DNA of 64,000 bases, taken from Akebia trifoliata (lineage: Eukaryota > Streptophyta > Magnoliopsida > Ranunculales > Lardizabalaceae). The notes under the pieces were generated by a model that ran no database searches, was not told the origin of the DNA, and worked only from the letters and a program-made list of their open reading frames with translations. Each line of letters starts with the position of its first letter. The stretch's first letter is position 1. Made by a program: the position numbers and the translations under genes. Where the stretch lies: the NCBI GenBank assembly GCA_017979445.1, contig CM030711.1, forward strand, positions 11,067,221 through 11,131,220. Reading direction: 5' to 3'. Of the stretch, positions 1-10,526 are shown one piece after another.

Positions 1-194
1 AACTTTTCGTTTATTGTATGATCATTTTGATGAAATTACCTTTACAACATCTTATATTGAATTTAGGTTAAAAACAAAGTTACATAATTTTACAAATATG
101 CGTCTATTTCCATGTTCCAATGCCTATCTTGACTCCCCATATCTAAATCCAGGCAGAACTAGTGGGGGCAATTGCCCCCACAAAACTTTGAGAT

Positions 195-618
195 TAGGGG
201 TGTCAATAGATAGTCGAAAAATTGAATATTATTCGAAAATTTCGGATATTGAGTTCAAATTCGGATAATTTTATATATTCAAATCCTTATCGGATACGGA
301 CTTGGATATTAACATTGTGAATCCGATAATATTTGATTTGAAATAATATATAATATATAATATATATTATTTGATTTGATTTATTTATTATATACATAAT
401 ATAATATATAATAGTTTTTTTTAAATAATAAAAAATCAATTGGATAAGGAAATTTTTTTTTTTTTTAATATACAAATTATTCGAATTCTAATTGGATTTC
501 AATTTGGATAGAATTTTAGAACATTTGTCGAATTCGAATTCGGATATCAGATAAAAATTTTAGATTCGGATTCGAATATTACAGTATCCAAACCAATAAG
601 CATCCGTTGATAGTCCTA
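195..618. mobile_element. hAT-type MITE with perfect 8-bp TSD
   Basis: A 424-bp non-autonomous element. The left end reads TAGGGGTGTCAATAGAT and the right end, reverse-complemented, reads TAGGACTATCAACGGAT, so the terminal inverted repeats match imperfectly. It is flanked by an exact 8-bp direct duplication, TTTGAGAT, at 187-194 and 619-626. An 8-bp duplication with TAGGG-type termini is typical of the hAT superfamily. The interior is AT-rich with TATATAATAT runs and both halves carry GGAT/TTCGGAT-like words, so the element folds back on itself. No coding capacity. Confidence 0.85.
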
Positions 619-626
619 TTTGAGAT

Positions 627-1310
627 ACACCTAGATTTTAAACTAATTGCATGCCTCATTTGCCCCACTCAGTCGCATCCCACCCCATTTTTCCCCCGAC
701 CCCTCCATTCTTCAATTTTTTCGAGATGACATTGTCTTCTATCATAGACTAATTTGAAATGACTTAAATATTATTTTCTTCAACTTCTAACTAAAAACCT
801 CTGAACTTTCCCCTAGAATCATTTATTATCAAGCTCTTCAACTGTGCCATTAACTACTATTTGCCCCCACTACAAGAAAATCCTGGCTCTGCCCCATGTC
901 TAGATCCCAAAGATGCAATGAGTCAAATCCAAATCTTTATTCCCCATTTCGTGGGTCCTCAGAGGCGAAACAAAACATCATATTGGTACGATCCAACTAA
1001 TACCTATCAAGTATTCCCCATGACCAGCTCACCCACTAAGGAACAATCTATTTCCAGGTCTCCCAAAGCAATTATGAGGAAGAAATCTGTTTCCTCCTTA
1101 GTCATCCTAATTTGAAAATCGATATATGGCTCTTTTGGTTAGTATTTCATATTTTAGCAAAATGCATGCCCATTTTAGTAAAAATACCTTTCTCTATTTC
1201 ATCTCAGTGGGTACGTCCAAAAGCTACATGTTGAATTTGAATCTTTCTTTGCAAGTTTTCTAACCCAAGCCACACGTAGTTTTAGAGTGCTCCACTTTTT
1301 AAAATGGAAA
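627..1310. other. Intergenic stretch, no gene seen
   Basis: Short chance reading frames only. The text near 865-897 (GCCCCCACTACAAGAAAATC, then CTGGCTCTGCCC) is, in reverse complement, similar to the text at 153-175 and to 36790-36855. It looks like the edge of an older unclassified repeat into which the hAT MITE at 195-618 was inserted. Confidence 0.3.
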
Positions 1311-1428
1311 ATGCTACAGTAACTTTGAAATTGACATGTGGGGGGACATTTCTGACGTGGATGAGTGTTAAAATCATAGATGTTTTTCATCGAGATCCGT
1401 GATGTCAATTTCAATGTTACTCGAGCAT
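1311..1428. mobile_element. Palindromic MITE, family A copy 1
   Basis: Inverted repeat element of about 118 bp. The left arm starts ATGCTACAGTAACTTTGAAA and the right arm, reverse-complemented, starts ATGCTCGAGTAACATTGAAA. The centre holds the family core AAATCATAGATG...TTTTTCATCGAGATC. The same core occurs at about 13 places in this window. Confidence 0.6.
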
Positions 1429-1480
1429 GACTCTTTTGAAAATAACATTCAAGAACTAAATTTTACTTTGACTCGTGCTG

Positions 1481-1625
1481 CAAGAACATTGAAATTGATA
1501 TCATTTGAGACATTGGTGTGCACACAACCATATATGCTTCTCACTCGTATCTCGATGAAGATCATTTATGATTTTATAAACACATCCATGTCAACAATGT
1601 TTGAAATGATGTCGATTTCAAGAGT
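1481..1625. mobile_element. Palindromic MITE, family A copy 2
   Basis: The left arm CATTGAAATTGATATCATTT pairs with the right arm, whose reverse complement is CTTGAAATCGACATCATTTC. The inner stem is ACCATATATGCTTCTCACTC / GATGAAGATCATTTATGATT. A diverged sibling of the copies at 31478 and 36142. Confidence 0.6.
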
Positions 1626-1645
1626 ATTAATTTTGTAACTCAACC

Positions 1646-1725
1646 ATAGATTTTTCTCTTGGGATACCCAATTGCACATATTTTATAGGGATGTATCCCA
1701 AGAAAAAAAATCTACGATTCTTACA
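1646..1725. repeat. Family A inner hairpin, copy 3
   Basis: A hairpin: ACCATAGATTTTTCTCTTGG then GATACCC, against GTATCCCAAGAAAAAAAATC then TACGATT. Outer arms are not obvious, so this may be a core-only remnant. Confidence 0.5.
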
Positions 1726-2450
1726 GGGTACACATCAGTTGCATTATTTAGTTACAAAATCATTACACCAATTTCAATGTTACTTCAACATTTTTCTTTT
1801 ACTTTTACTTCATCATCAGTCAATAATGTTGACTTTCGATAAAGGGGTAAATATAATTTTGTATTTTGTGACATATTCTTAATATCACCATTTTTTCAAG
1901 GGTATAAACTAAATTCCCTTATTTCTAAAGGAAAATGATATTACAAGATCCATCTTATGTATTTATTGTATCTCTCACGTAGCTAAAAGCATTTAATTTC
2001 ACATGAAAAATACATTCTTTACTAACTTAGTAAGATTTTAAGTCTTACTAAGGGCCGTTTTGCTAAAATGGATTATCACGTTAGTAATCCAACATCACAA
2101 TCCTCTTACATTTCATGGGAAAACTCAATTCCAACAAAAAATTGAAAATTTTTTTTTCTTCTTTTGAACTTGATTGAAGGTTTTGAAAATGAATGGTCGC
2201 TGAACTTTCACCTAACCCAAAATTTAAGTTGAATTTTTTCGTCTACAACCTAAAGCATTGGATCATGTTTTTGGATGCCACAAAGTGAGTCCAAGGACCC
2301 TTCATAAGGGTGAAATCCTTCTAACTTAGTAAGGCTAGATGGACTCATTCACAATTGTTAAACTCTTCAAGGTACAAATTATGTCATCAAGAAATACTAT
2401 AATGAGTAATAATATCCATCCATCAATGTTTACTTGGTATCGGGTGTAGA
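1726..2450. repeat. Intergenic; includes a diverged dispersed repeat
   Basis: No gene seen. The part from about 2140 to 2330 (for example GCATTGGATCATGTTTTTGG followed by ATGCCACAA) is a diverged direct relative of 10700-10930 (GCATTGGATCATGTTTTTGA followed by ATGCCACAA). The later copy lies inside an inverted-repeat element, so this is probably a fragment of the same element. Confidence 0.4.
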
Positions 2451-2520
2451 CCCATAGCTCATTTGGTTCGACATGTTGCAAAAGAACTTTGAGGTCATGG
2501 GTTCAAGTCCAGCTTGCCCA
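2451..2520 (+). repeat. tRNA-derived SINE-like head
   Basis: A tRNA-like RNA polymerase III promoter is visible: box A-like TAGCTCATTTGGTT (2455-2468) and box B-like GGTTCAAGTCC (2500-2510), about 45 bp apart. No cloverleaf with a proper anticodon arm or acceptor stem closes around it, so it is more likely the 5' head of a SINE than a functional tRNA gene. Confidence 0.45.
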
Positions 2521-2714
2521 AAACAAATGATTATTTGGTATAACAAAGTTAAGCAGAAACGTAGCCCACATCTGAAAAGGGATGATAGAGTAGGTCAACT
2601 GATGAGATAAACTTCTATATCATTTTTTAGGGTTCATAATTTTTAGCCTATTAAATTTGGGTTAGGCTAAGGTTTAAGAGTTTCGAACCTAGCCCAACTT
2701 GTTACTACTACATC

Positions 2715-2911
2715 TAGGGGTGCAACTTGGTTCGATTTGATTTGGATTGAGGTCAAATTGGAACCAAACTGACACAAGTTAATTCTACTAAATAAGAACC
2801 AGAATCGAACCCAATTCCATTGGAACCAAACCAACCCAAATCGAACTAAAGTCAATTTGATTTGGTTTGGTTCTATGGGTTGCCAATATTTTATAAATTG
2901 CCATTTTTTAA

Positions 2912-2982
<71 letters not shown>

Positions 2983-3284
2983 ATAAAATTCCATACAATA
3001 AATCACTAATCTATCTATAAAAAGTCATTAGTTTATTTATAAAAGATCATTAACCTATATCCTAACTCCTAAAATAATTCCTAATAATTATCACACACAC
3101 ATATATATATATATATATATTGCATATGGGTTCGGTTTTACACAAGTTTGATCTGAGAACCGAACCATATTTATCGATTCTTCATTTTCGTAATCCAAAG
3201 CTGAACCGCAACTTGTTCCAAACTACTCCAAAACTATCAGTTTGGTTCGGTTCTCGATTGGAACCGGACCAAGTTGCACCCCTA
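2715..3284. mobile_element. hAT-type foldback MITE with imperfect 8-bp TSD
   Basis: A 570-bp element with inverted ends TAGGGGTGCAACTTGGT. Flanking octamers are ACTACATC (2707-2714) and ACTATGTC (3285-3292), matching at 6 of 8 bases. The arms continue as diverged complements, for example AACCAAACTGA near 2762 and TCAGTTTGGTT near 3236. A long (AT)n tract sits inside. No coding capacity. Confidence 0.75.
2914..2979. repeat. (AT)n microsatellite
   Basis: About 66 bp of uninterrupted AT dinucleotide inside the hAT-type MITE. A shorter AT run follows near 3100-3120. Confidence 0.95.
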
Positions 3285-3289
3285 ACTAT

Positions 3290-3342
3290 GTCTTAGAGCA
3301 CCCGTTTAGTAAGCGGGAGGTCTTGAGTTCGACTCTCAACGA
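3290..3342 (+). repeat. tRNA-Thr(AGU)-like fragment, SINE or pseudo-tRNA
   Basis: The sequence shows the 3' two thirds of a tRNA fold: a D-arm remnant TTAGAGCA, an anticodon stem CCCGT/GCGGG around the loop TTAGTAA (anticodon AGT), and a T-arm with box B GAGTTCGACTC (3325-3335). The 5' acceptor half and box A are missing. The hAT-type MITE ends immediately upstream, so the insertion may have broken it. Not expected to be a working tRNA gene. Confidence 0.5.
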
Positions 3343-3672
3343 AAGCAGCAGCGTCACCCATGAGCCATGGCACTTGTCTGTGTTCTCTTTTTGCCTCTTT
3401 TGTCATTTTAGAGAGTTCTACTTTCACAGCAATTTTTACTTATAACACATCAATCTTTGAGAATTCCTCTTACAACACCAATTTGTATTTAAAACACATC
3501 ACTCTTTCAAACCAACTAATCAGCTTTATTATATGTGATCAACTATTTTTTCGACAATCCCCATCTCTTTTTTTCTTCCATCAAGGACCATCACATAAAC
3601 TGCAGTCAAGCCCTCAATTAAAGATGCTCAAATCCAATGGTTAGAAATCATCACCTCAGTGGATTCCATGAA
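3343..3672. other. Intergenic stretch, no gene seen
   Basis: Short overlapping open frames without recognisable domains. The phrase AACACATCA-(C/T)TCTTT is repeated at about 3446 and 3496, suggesting decayed repeat DNA. Confidence 0.3.
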
Positions 3673-3780
3673 GAGAGCTGCTATTGCCACGCTAAGTCAC
3701 CAACTGTGTGCAATCGTTCGGTGATTTACATAGAAATTGGTGTGGCATTAGCAAAAGTTGGTGTGGCAATAACAGCTCTC
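3673..3780. mobile_element. MULE-type MITE, family B copy 1, perfect 9-bp TSD
   Basis: A 108-bp element with terminal inverted repeats GAGAGCTGCTATTGCCAC / GTGGCAATAACAGCTCTC. It is flanked by an exact 9-bp direct repeat TTCCATGAA at 3664-3672 and 3781-3789. A 9-bp duplication points to the Mutator superfamily. This copy defines the family; others lie at 5494, 18189, 21713, 32237 and 61424. Confidence 0.85.
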
Positions 3781-3876
3781 TTCCATGAATTACCTTGCAA
3801 CCTATGAGTGCCCACACGTCCATGTAACTCCCATTCTAGACCATTCAATATCTTGAGCATTTCTTAGATAGAGATA

Positions 3877-3950
3877 GAGAGAGCTTCTATTAATACACCA
3901 AATTTTACTTATTACAAATCAATTTACGTGTAAACAAATGTTTAATTTCA
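3877..3950. repeat. Family B MITE fragment
   Basis: Begins GAGAGCTTCTATTAATACAC and continues CAAATTTTACTTATTACA, matching the left end of the longer family B copies at 5494 and 21713. No right end is visible. Confidence 0.45.
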
Positions 3951-4225
3951 AAGGGATTTTCCCAAAATATGCGCAACTTATGTCCAAATTCTGGTTTTGG
4001 TACACTGCTCATTTTTATTCCCAAAACATGCATTTCAAGTGAATTCATCACTTTTATAATCAATGAATTCGCTAGTATATCTTCAAATTCGTAGATATTA
4101 AAAGTGTCGAACTCACGAGTTCGTAGGTCATAAAAATTACGAATGCAAGTTTTGGGAATTAAAATAAACAGTGTCCTGAACTCGGAATTTCATCATCTTC
4201 AGCGCACGAAATGGAGATTTACCCA
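3950..4225. mobile_element. Foldback element, family C copy 1
   Basis: Left part CTGCTCATTTTTATTCCCAA then AACATGC; right part GTTTTGGGAATTAAAATAAA then CAGTG. These are inverted complements. The inside has short palindromes such as CGAACTCACGAGTTCG. The same arms recur at about 12990-13355 and 21285-21560. Outer limits are uncertain. Confidence 0.55.
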
Positions 4226-4458
4226 ATTTCAAAAGGATTGTTGTGTTGTAAGTAAAACATGGTGTGTCAATAGAATTTCTCAACCCAAAAAAAAAACAAA
4301 AAAACAATCATACCAACTAAGCATACACCAACCCTGTAAAGACTTGTAGGCTTTCTAAGATTAATGAGCAAAGATTACTTTAAAAAAGAATGGGTGACTT
4401 CTAAATTACAATAAATAGTTACTACAGGAGTAAAAGCACAAGAGATAAGGAGACCAGC

Positions 4459-6581
4459 TCAGCTCTTCTTCTTTTTCTTCTTTAAGTTGATCAAGTCTGA
4501 GGCCTTGAAAGATCTTTCAACAAGGCTAGAAACAGGCAGCTTAAGATCAACAGTTAGCTCCCGCAGTATCTTCGACAATGAGTGCACATCCGACATTGCA
4601 CTATGAGCCTTACCCACTAATGGAATCCCATAGTACTCGCGAAGTGCTTGCACTGATTTTCCTGACAAATTCTTCGTCCCTGTTGAAAATATTAAAAATA
4701 ACAAATCATCATCAAAGCCTTACTTCAAATATAGAGCTTTTGTAGTCACCCCAAAATGTATGCTAATTCTTTGGTGGTTTACATATGAATTGGGGCGGCA
4801 TTAGAAAAGGTTGGTGTGACAATAGAGTACAATAAATGTGTGCCACATATATCTGAGGTCGATTATCATCAGTGGGCGAGGTTTCTAAATGTGTGCCAAA
4901 TATAAAGTACAATAAAATACATGCGGAGAGAAAAAGAGGCTAACCATCCAACTTTGCCAATTCACGGGCAAGAGGTAGTGTATCCAAAAACAGCCAATCT
5001 GAAGGAATTTCTTCGGAGCAACGGCTGAACTCATTTATGAGGAAAGGTACGTCGAAACAGCGGGCATTGTGAGAAACCCACAGAACAGGCGCACTAGCGA
5101 TTTGGCGGCTTCGGACATAGTCCCTTAAGATTGGAATCAGATCCTTAAACCTACAGCAAGTATTCAGGCATTCATTATGACTACTTTATTGATTGGACTG
5201 TTAACAGTTAGTAATTTACGAATTTTATGATGCCAACCATGTCAGATGTAAAACAAAGGGGTAGTCTTTTTTGTTTTTTTAAGGACAAAATAGGCCCTTT
5301 TTTTTTTTTTTTTTGTGAAAAATGGATTGATCTCCCCAAAAGGGCTCATAAATTGAAACTCCCAGATCTTTTCAATCTTCCTTTTTGATAATTTTCAATG
5401 TATTCCGTAGACGTAAATAGATCATTGCTAGATCCACTAGCGTGATTTTTTTTTTTCTTTCAAAAATATGATAAAACCAACATAATTCTAATTGAGAGCT
5501 GCTATTAGCACCCCAATTTCTTAAATTATTTATCACGCTCCAATTAAAGATTAAACCACTCTTCAAACATTACTAAGGTTTGGCTCAAATTATAATCTCA
5601 ACATTATAACACCTGTTCAAACAATTTCAGTAGTTGTTTACAATTACAATTAGGCTCATATAAAATCCTAAACCCAAAAAATAGAAATCTATCAAAAAAG
5701 GTAAAAAGGAGAGAGCTTCTACTGGCACCCTAACTTTTACTTATTCTCAACCATTCAGTTAGTTTCTTTATTTTTTTAATTGGGGAGTAATATGTAAAAG
5801 TTGAGATGCCAATAGCAGCTCTCTTCTAATTTGATCCTTTTAATAATATTCTGTGTGCAAAGTACTCGAAATTATACTCTCGAAGATTGGTAAAATTTTG
5901 ATGAATGGTACATAAAAAAAATCTATCATGACTAACATACCTTGGGACATCAGGCTTGTTGACCATATGGGTTGTAATCCCATGTACATGTGGATTTGGC
6001 ACATATCGTTCAGGATTGATTAGTGTCTGAAATGTACTGTTCTCACCCCCACGAAGATCCCGAAGTGCAAACTCAATAATTCTTTCATTGTCTCTACTGA
6101 GCCCAGTGGTTTCAATATCAAAAACAAAAACCGCCACAAGCCGCTGAATGTCTTTGCATTCAATCTTTTGTTGAACATTACAGTGTTTAATAGCTTCAAA
6201 TTCGCTGGGGACCAATTTATTTATATTTAATTTAGTACTGGCTGTGACCACTTCATCCAAGAGTTCATCGGGTTTGATGGTGCATGGTTTATTGATCTGA
6301 GTTTTTTGATTTCTTGGAACGACTTTTGTTGTTATCGGTCGTTTCTTCCATCTACTGGAATCGGGATCCCCTGTGGAAGGCCTATCAGTATTGGATCCAA
6401 GAGGCTTGAAGCTACAATTGCTTCCTAGAGTGCTTCTTAAACTAAGGAAGTTCTCTGACCAAATACCAGCTAATGATATCGGTCGACAGACTAGATTTCC
6501 TTTGAGAAAATACCGGATTCTGCATCGGGGGTCTTGTAACACTGAAAAGCACATACAAATTGTCCTCATCTTGATGTTCAT
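4459..6581 (-). CDS. DPD1: DPD1-like organelle 3'-5' exonuclease (DEDDh)
   Basis: Three exons read right to left: 6581-5941, 5150-4945 and 4679-4459, all with GT-AG borders, giving 355 aa; a second Met at 6569 is an equally good start and would give 351 aa. The three exonuclease motifs are present: FDIETTG (D155, E157), HNARCFDVPFL (D247), and HSAMSD (H308, D313), so the DEDDh active site looks complete. The first 150 residues are basic and low in acidic residues and could hold an organelle transit peptide. In Arabidopsis, DPD1 is a Mg-dependent exonuclease that degrades chloroplast and mitochondrial DNA in pollen and senescing leaves. The C-terminus ends in a Lys run (KKKKKKS). Both coding introns carry family B MITE sequence. 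The gene appears intact; family assignment is by recognition, not by search. Confidence 0.88.
4735..4830. repeat. Family B-like MITE remnant in DPD1 intron 2
   Basis: The stretch GAGCTTTTGTAGTCACCCC ... TTGGTGTGACAATAG resembles a worn version of the family B element at 3673 (compare TTGGTGTGGCAATAACAG). It lies between exons 2 and 3. Confidence 0.45.
5494..5823. mobile_element. Family B MITE (330 bp) in DPD1 intron 1
   Basis: Termini GAGAGCTGCTATTAGCACCC and, at the right, GATGCCAATAGCAGCTCTC. Exact 8-bp flanking repeats TTCTAATT abut both ends (5486-5493 and 5824-5831). Inside is a second, internal terminus near 5711 (GAGAGCTTCTACTGGCACCC), so this is a composite longer form, the same one as at 21713-22050. 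Confidence 0.75.
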
Positions 6582-9500
6582 AAATTAATCGGTGAAGGTT
6601 TCTGAATCAGACAAGCTATTGGCCTTAACCTGTGAAAGCATATACATGTAAAATAGGTGAACGTAAGAATATTGAAAACCACCACAATAAAGTCCACAAC
6701 ACAGTTTCTGTTCCATTACAATGAAGGAGATAGATTTAGAAGTGATGCACAAGAGACTACAATACTATAAATTCAACACAGCCTGAACTTTAACTGAAAA
6801 AAGGAAAATCGATTTAGAAAAAAGAAAAGAAAAAGGAAAATCCGACGTTGATAAATTTGAATGCCTTTTAGATTATCATAGCTGTGACTAGGAATGCTAA
6901 TCAGAAAGCCAACTAGTTTGGCAAATACACCAAATTCCAGTAAATTTTAGACTGTGTGACTTGGAAATGTCTGGTTTCAAGACACACTTGAGCAAACAAA
7001 CCAATTAAGTCAACACTTCCGTACAGTTTATTCCATTTGTTACGAGATGCATTAAAAATAGTTTAAATTACAATATTGGTAAAGTTTCCAGAAAAGTTAA
7101 TATTTATGAAAATCACATAAATATTAATCAAAAGTCAAAATAATAGACAAAAGGAAGATAAATTGATGGACAAAAGATTTGTCTGGATGAGTATGGTGAC
7201 ATGTGCCCGACAAAATGAAGTATCCTTATGATAGTTTTCATGGAATATGTTCAAAGTGTGTCCCTTTTAAGATTAAAATTAAAAAAAAAAAATGTAGATA
7301 GATTATCACTTATTCACAGATCCTGTGTTATCTGCATGGTCACAACCTTAACTCTAAATCACCTCTTCATCAATAAAATGAATAAATTCTTGACATAAGA
7401 AACATTTTCGTGCTTGTCGAACCCAAGGGAAAAGGTTGCAATTTTTTTTTTTTTTTTACAACTTTTTTTAAAGGAGATTCATTGACATTTCCATAGAGAC
7501 AAACTCTATACCCGATGCTAGAAAAAGATGTAATATCGGGTCAAGAATCAAATGGATTAAATGACTAAGAATAAAAAGATCCCATTCAATCCTGAACCTA
7601 TCACATAGAGCTAGCCCAAGCACGATGAATAAAAACAAATCCAATTTTTGTTGACTTGTCAAAATAGTCTCTAGGATACAGTTTCTTCATTAAGTAAAGA
7701 ACCATACATCCTCCAAAGTTTCCAAGATAACTCCCAAAATGTTCAGATTCATTCCCTCTTTAAATGGATGGGTGTCAAGAAGCAAAATGGTTCCTCTACC
7801 CAATATGAAAAAAACTTGCATGGTTTTACTCTTGTACACAACCTCTCAAAAGAACCATTAAAATTTTCTTATTATTATTTCGACCCAAACTATGTAAAAA
7901 GGATATTGCATTTTAGTTTTTTTGCGGTGTTGGACACACATACATATGGACATCCCAACATATATCCTAACACAAGGTAGTGTTGTCCTTTATTTGACAT
8001 TTTCTGAAAAATGACTTCTACAAGATGATTGGTGTAATTTTACCTCATACACTAATTATTAAGTTTAAAACACAATTATAGTTTGATATTAGATATCTAC
8101 TTTTATTAGTTATGATGTATAGAAATAATATCTTTGACTCTTCATTTATTTTTTCACTATTTTTATTTTATTTTTTGAGAAAAAGAAACTTCTAAATTAA
8201 ATATAGCTAATACGGGTAAGGGGTGCCAATGTTTTGGGCTCAAAGACACCATGTCAAACACCTCATATCCATTTCAAACACTAACACACATGTATGTGTC
8301 CTACTGACATATCACCCAAAAGGGGAAAAAAGATTCCTTTAACCAACAATATCCGCAATCGAGTGCAAAGCCGTAGACAGATAGATACCTATTTAAGTTG
8401 ACAAATTAGACAATATGCCTATCCTCACTTTCATCCACTAATATATAAATATTACCATCCTCATATTAATATTTAAATACAATGAAGCCAAGGTGTCTCA
8501 ATATTCATTGAAGTAACTTTCTTTCTCACACATAAAATTTAGTCGAAGAGTATAATCATTCCACAATCATTTTCTATTGAATATTTGAAGATTCAGAAAT
8601 GATACCAATCTCTTTATCTCCAATAAAAAAAAGGGGTAAATTTAAGAGTCTCAACTAAACTTCCCTTCTTATCAAATCCCTTAGTCCATTTAACTACATG
8701 GGGAATATCCAAGAATAGAAAAAAGACAGCACGCAACTGACATAACAGCTTCACCTACTATTACAAAAAGCAAATGCACAACTGAACATGGAATAATCTC
8801 AATGGCTTCTCCTAGATAGATCACTCGGAAATTAGTTAAGATATATAACAACTAACTTCATCTATGAGACAACAAATCTCCAATATTAATGACTACCTAG
8901 GATAACTGACCTAGTTACTAATTTATCAAACAAACCACCTGTAAATAACAATTGTCACACCACATGCCATTAGTTTTTCTGATAAGCAAATGGATGAAGG
9001 GGAGGGTTCTGATCCGAAGTCTTTGGTATTACAACTCACATACATTACCAACTCACCAAGTTGGCGCCTTTGCATCTGTTTAAGCAACCTTGAGTCTTTA
9101 ATGGATCACACAAACCTAACTACCACAAACCCATTGAAATGAAAAACATCTTACAGTACATGATTAAAAACTGTAAATGGGGATCACAAGAACAACCAAC
9201 TCCTTAAACCAATGATGCCTAACTATGAGAAAGAAAGTGTGAATAATAAAACTAAACGCACAACCAAATGAACCCAACACACTTCATAATATAAATCTAA
9301 TTAGATATGCCAATCAAAAAGGACGGACTCGAAATTCCGTCTGACCCGAACAAACAAAAAATTAGATTCCACCAAATGTTGGAACTAAATTATAAAATAA
9401 AAGAACCAAGTTAGTTCATTTCAGACAAGAAATGTAATTCCATCTGCCCCTAAAAAACAAAAGGATTCAGATTTCACCAAATATTAGAACTAAAATACAA

Positions 9501-10190
9501 AATAAAATAACCCCATTAAGTAAAACCCCAAGTTCATCGAACCCAAATGAGGAGATGAACTCGAAATCCAAAATTTTGAATTAAAACGCGAAATCAGAAA
9601 GAACCCATTAACTACTAAAACATCAAATTCATTGAACCCAAAAGAATAAACATAACGATATTCATGTAAGGTTAGAGAAATAATAATAATAATAATAATA
9701 AAATATTAAAAGGGATTATTCATTAGTTTACATGATTTTAAAAAAATTACATCAAATACCCAAAACATAGAAAATCAAACTGAAACTTTCCTACAAATTA
9801 AAAAAAAAAATTTCTGGGTTTTCATACAAGTAGCATATAGAGAGAGATACCTGGTTGTGGTTAGAGATTGAGAGCCAAAACTGCATTTCTTCTAAGGGAA
9901 GAACAACAAAGGATTTAAATGAGGAAAAAAAGGGATAGAAAATAAATTAATGGGCGAGAGATTAATTCGGAATTCGTGAGAAAATGGATTCGTCGTCCCA
10001 AGTCTGCATAAACAGACCAAGAGTTCCCCCCCAAAACTGCGTATCACGAACACCACGCTTTCCCCAATTGTTTCCCGAGGCAATATAACGAATTTCAACT
10101 GCATTTGAAGCCGTAACTAAGATACCTATGGTTTATTGGTGATTGATAGGACGGGGTAACTTTATAAACTTGTTTTGCGATGTACTATAT
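6582..10190 (-). other. Probable DPD1 5' UTR with a ~3.2 kb leader intron
   Basis: On the minus strand a good acceptor (TGCTTTCACAG) ends at 6630, 48 bp upstream of the first coding Met. A donor (CAACCAG|GTATCTCT) lies at 9851/9850. A TATAAATA box is found at 10223-10216 on the same strand. The simplest reading is a non-coding first exon of about 10190-9851, an intron of about 3.2 kb, and the second exon starting at 6629. The intron holds AT-rich sequence, an (ATA)n run near 9690, and no recognisable gene. Inferred from splice signals alone. Confidence 0.4.
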
Positions 10191-10270
10191 CAAAAGTTAC
10201 GTGCAAATATAGATATATTTATATTTGTTTGATACTTTACTTAAATAGTGACATTAATTTAGGGAATCAA

Positions 10271-10330
10271 ATAAGACGTGCCAGAGTGGTTATCGGGCAT
10301 GATTAGAATTCATGTGGGCTCTGGGCCTGG
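10271..10330 (+). pseudogene. Truncated tRNA-Ser(AGA) copy
   Basis: The sequence GACGTGCCAGAGTGGTTATC begins a cytosolic plant-type tRNA-Ser 5' half. The anticodon arm is perfect: stem CATGA/TCATG around TTAGAAT, anticodon AGA. The variable arm (TGGGCTCT...) starts, but the T-arm with GGTTCGAATCC and the 3' acceptor strand are missing; unrelated DNA follows, including the palindrome CCATAGTCTATGG. It should not yield a functional tRNA. Confidence 0.65.
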
Positions 10331-10526
10331 ACTAGTCATTGGACAAGACCATAGTCTATGGACTGGTCAAAGCCCAGATGCAAGCCCGGTCCACTGTCTA
10401 CAGGGATACCCAAAATTGATGATTAAGAGTAGTTATTTTTTTGGGTTATGGGGAGGGAGGAGGCGGGGCCTAGATGAGTGATTGCTGTCACAACGCTGTG
10501 AGCAAATTTGCTGATAGTACAATAGA

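Noticed and set aside
2667..2984. 105-aa minus-strand frame with an IYIYIY repeat
   Set aside because: Translation of the (AT)n microsatellite within a MITE.
9892..10104. 70-aa minus-strand frame near the predicted DPD1 first exon
   Set aside because: It lies in the likely 5' UTR, has no domain, and does not connect in frame to the exonuclease.
10278..10481. 67-aa frame beginning MPEWLSGMIR
   Set aside because: It is a translation through the tRNA-Ser remnant and has no coding evidence.
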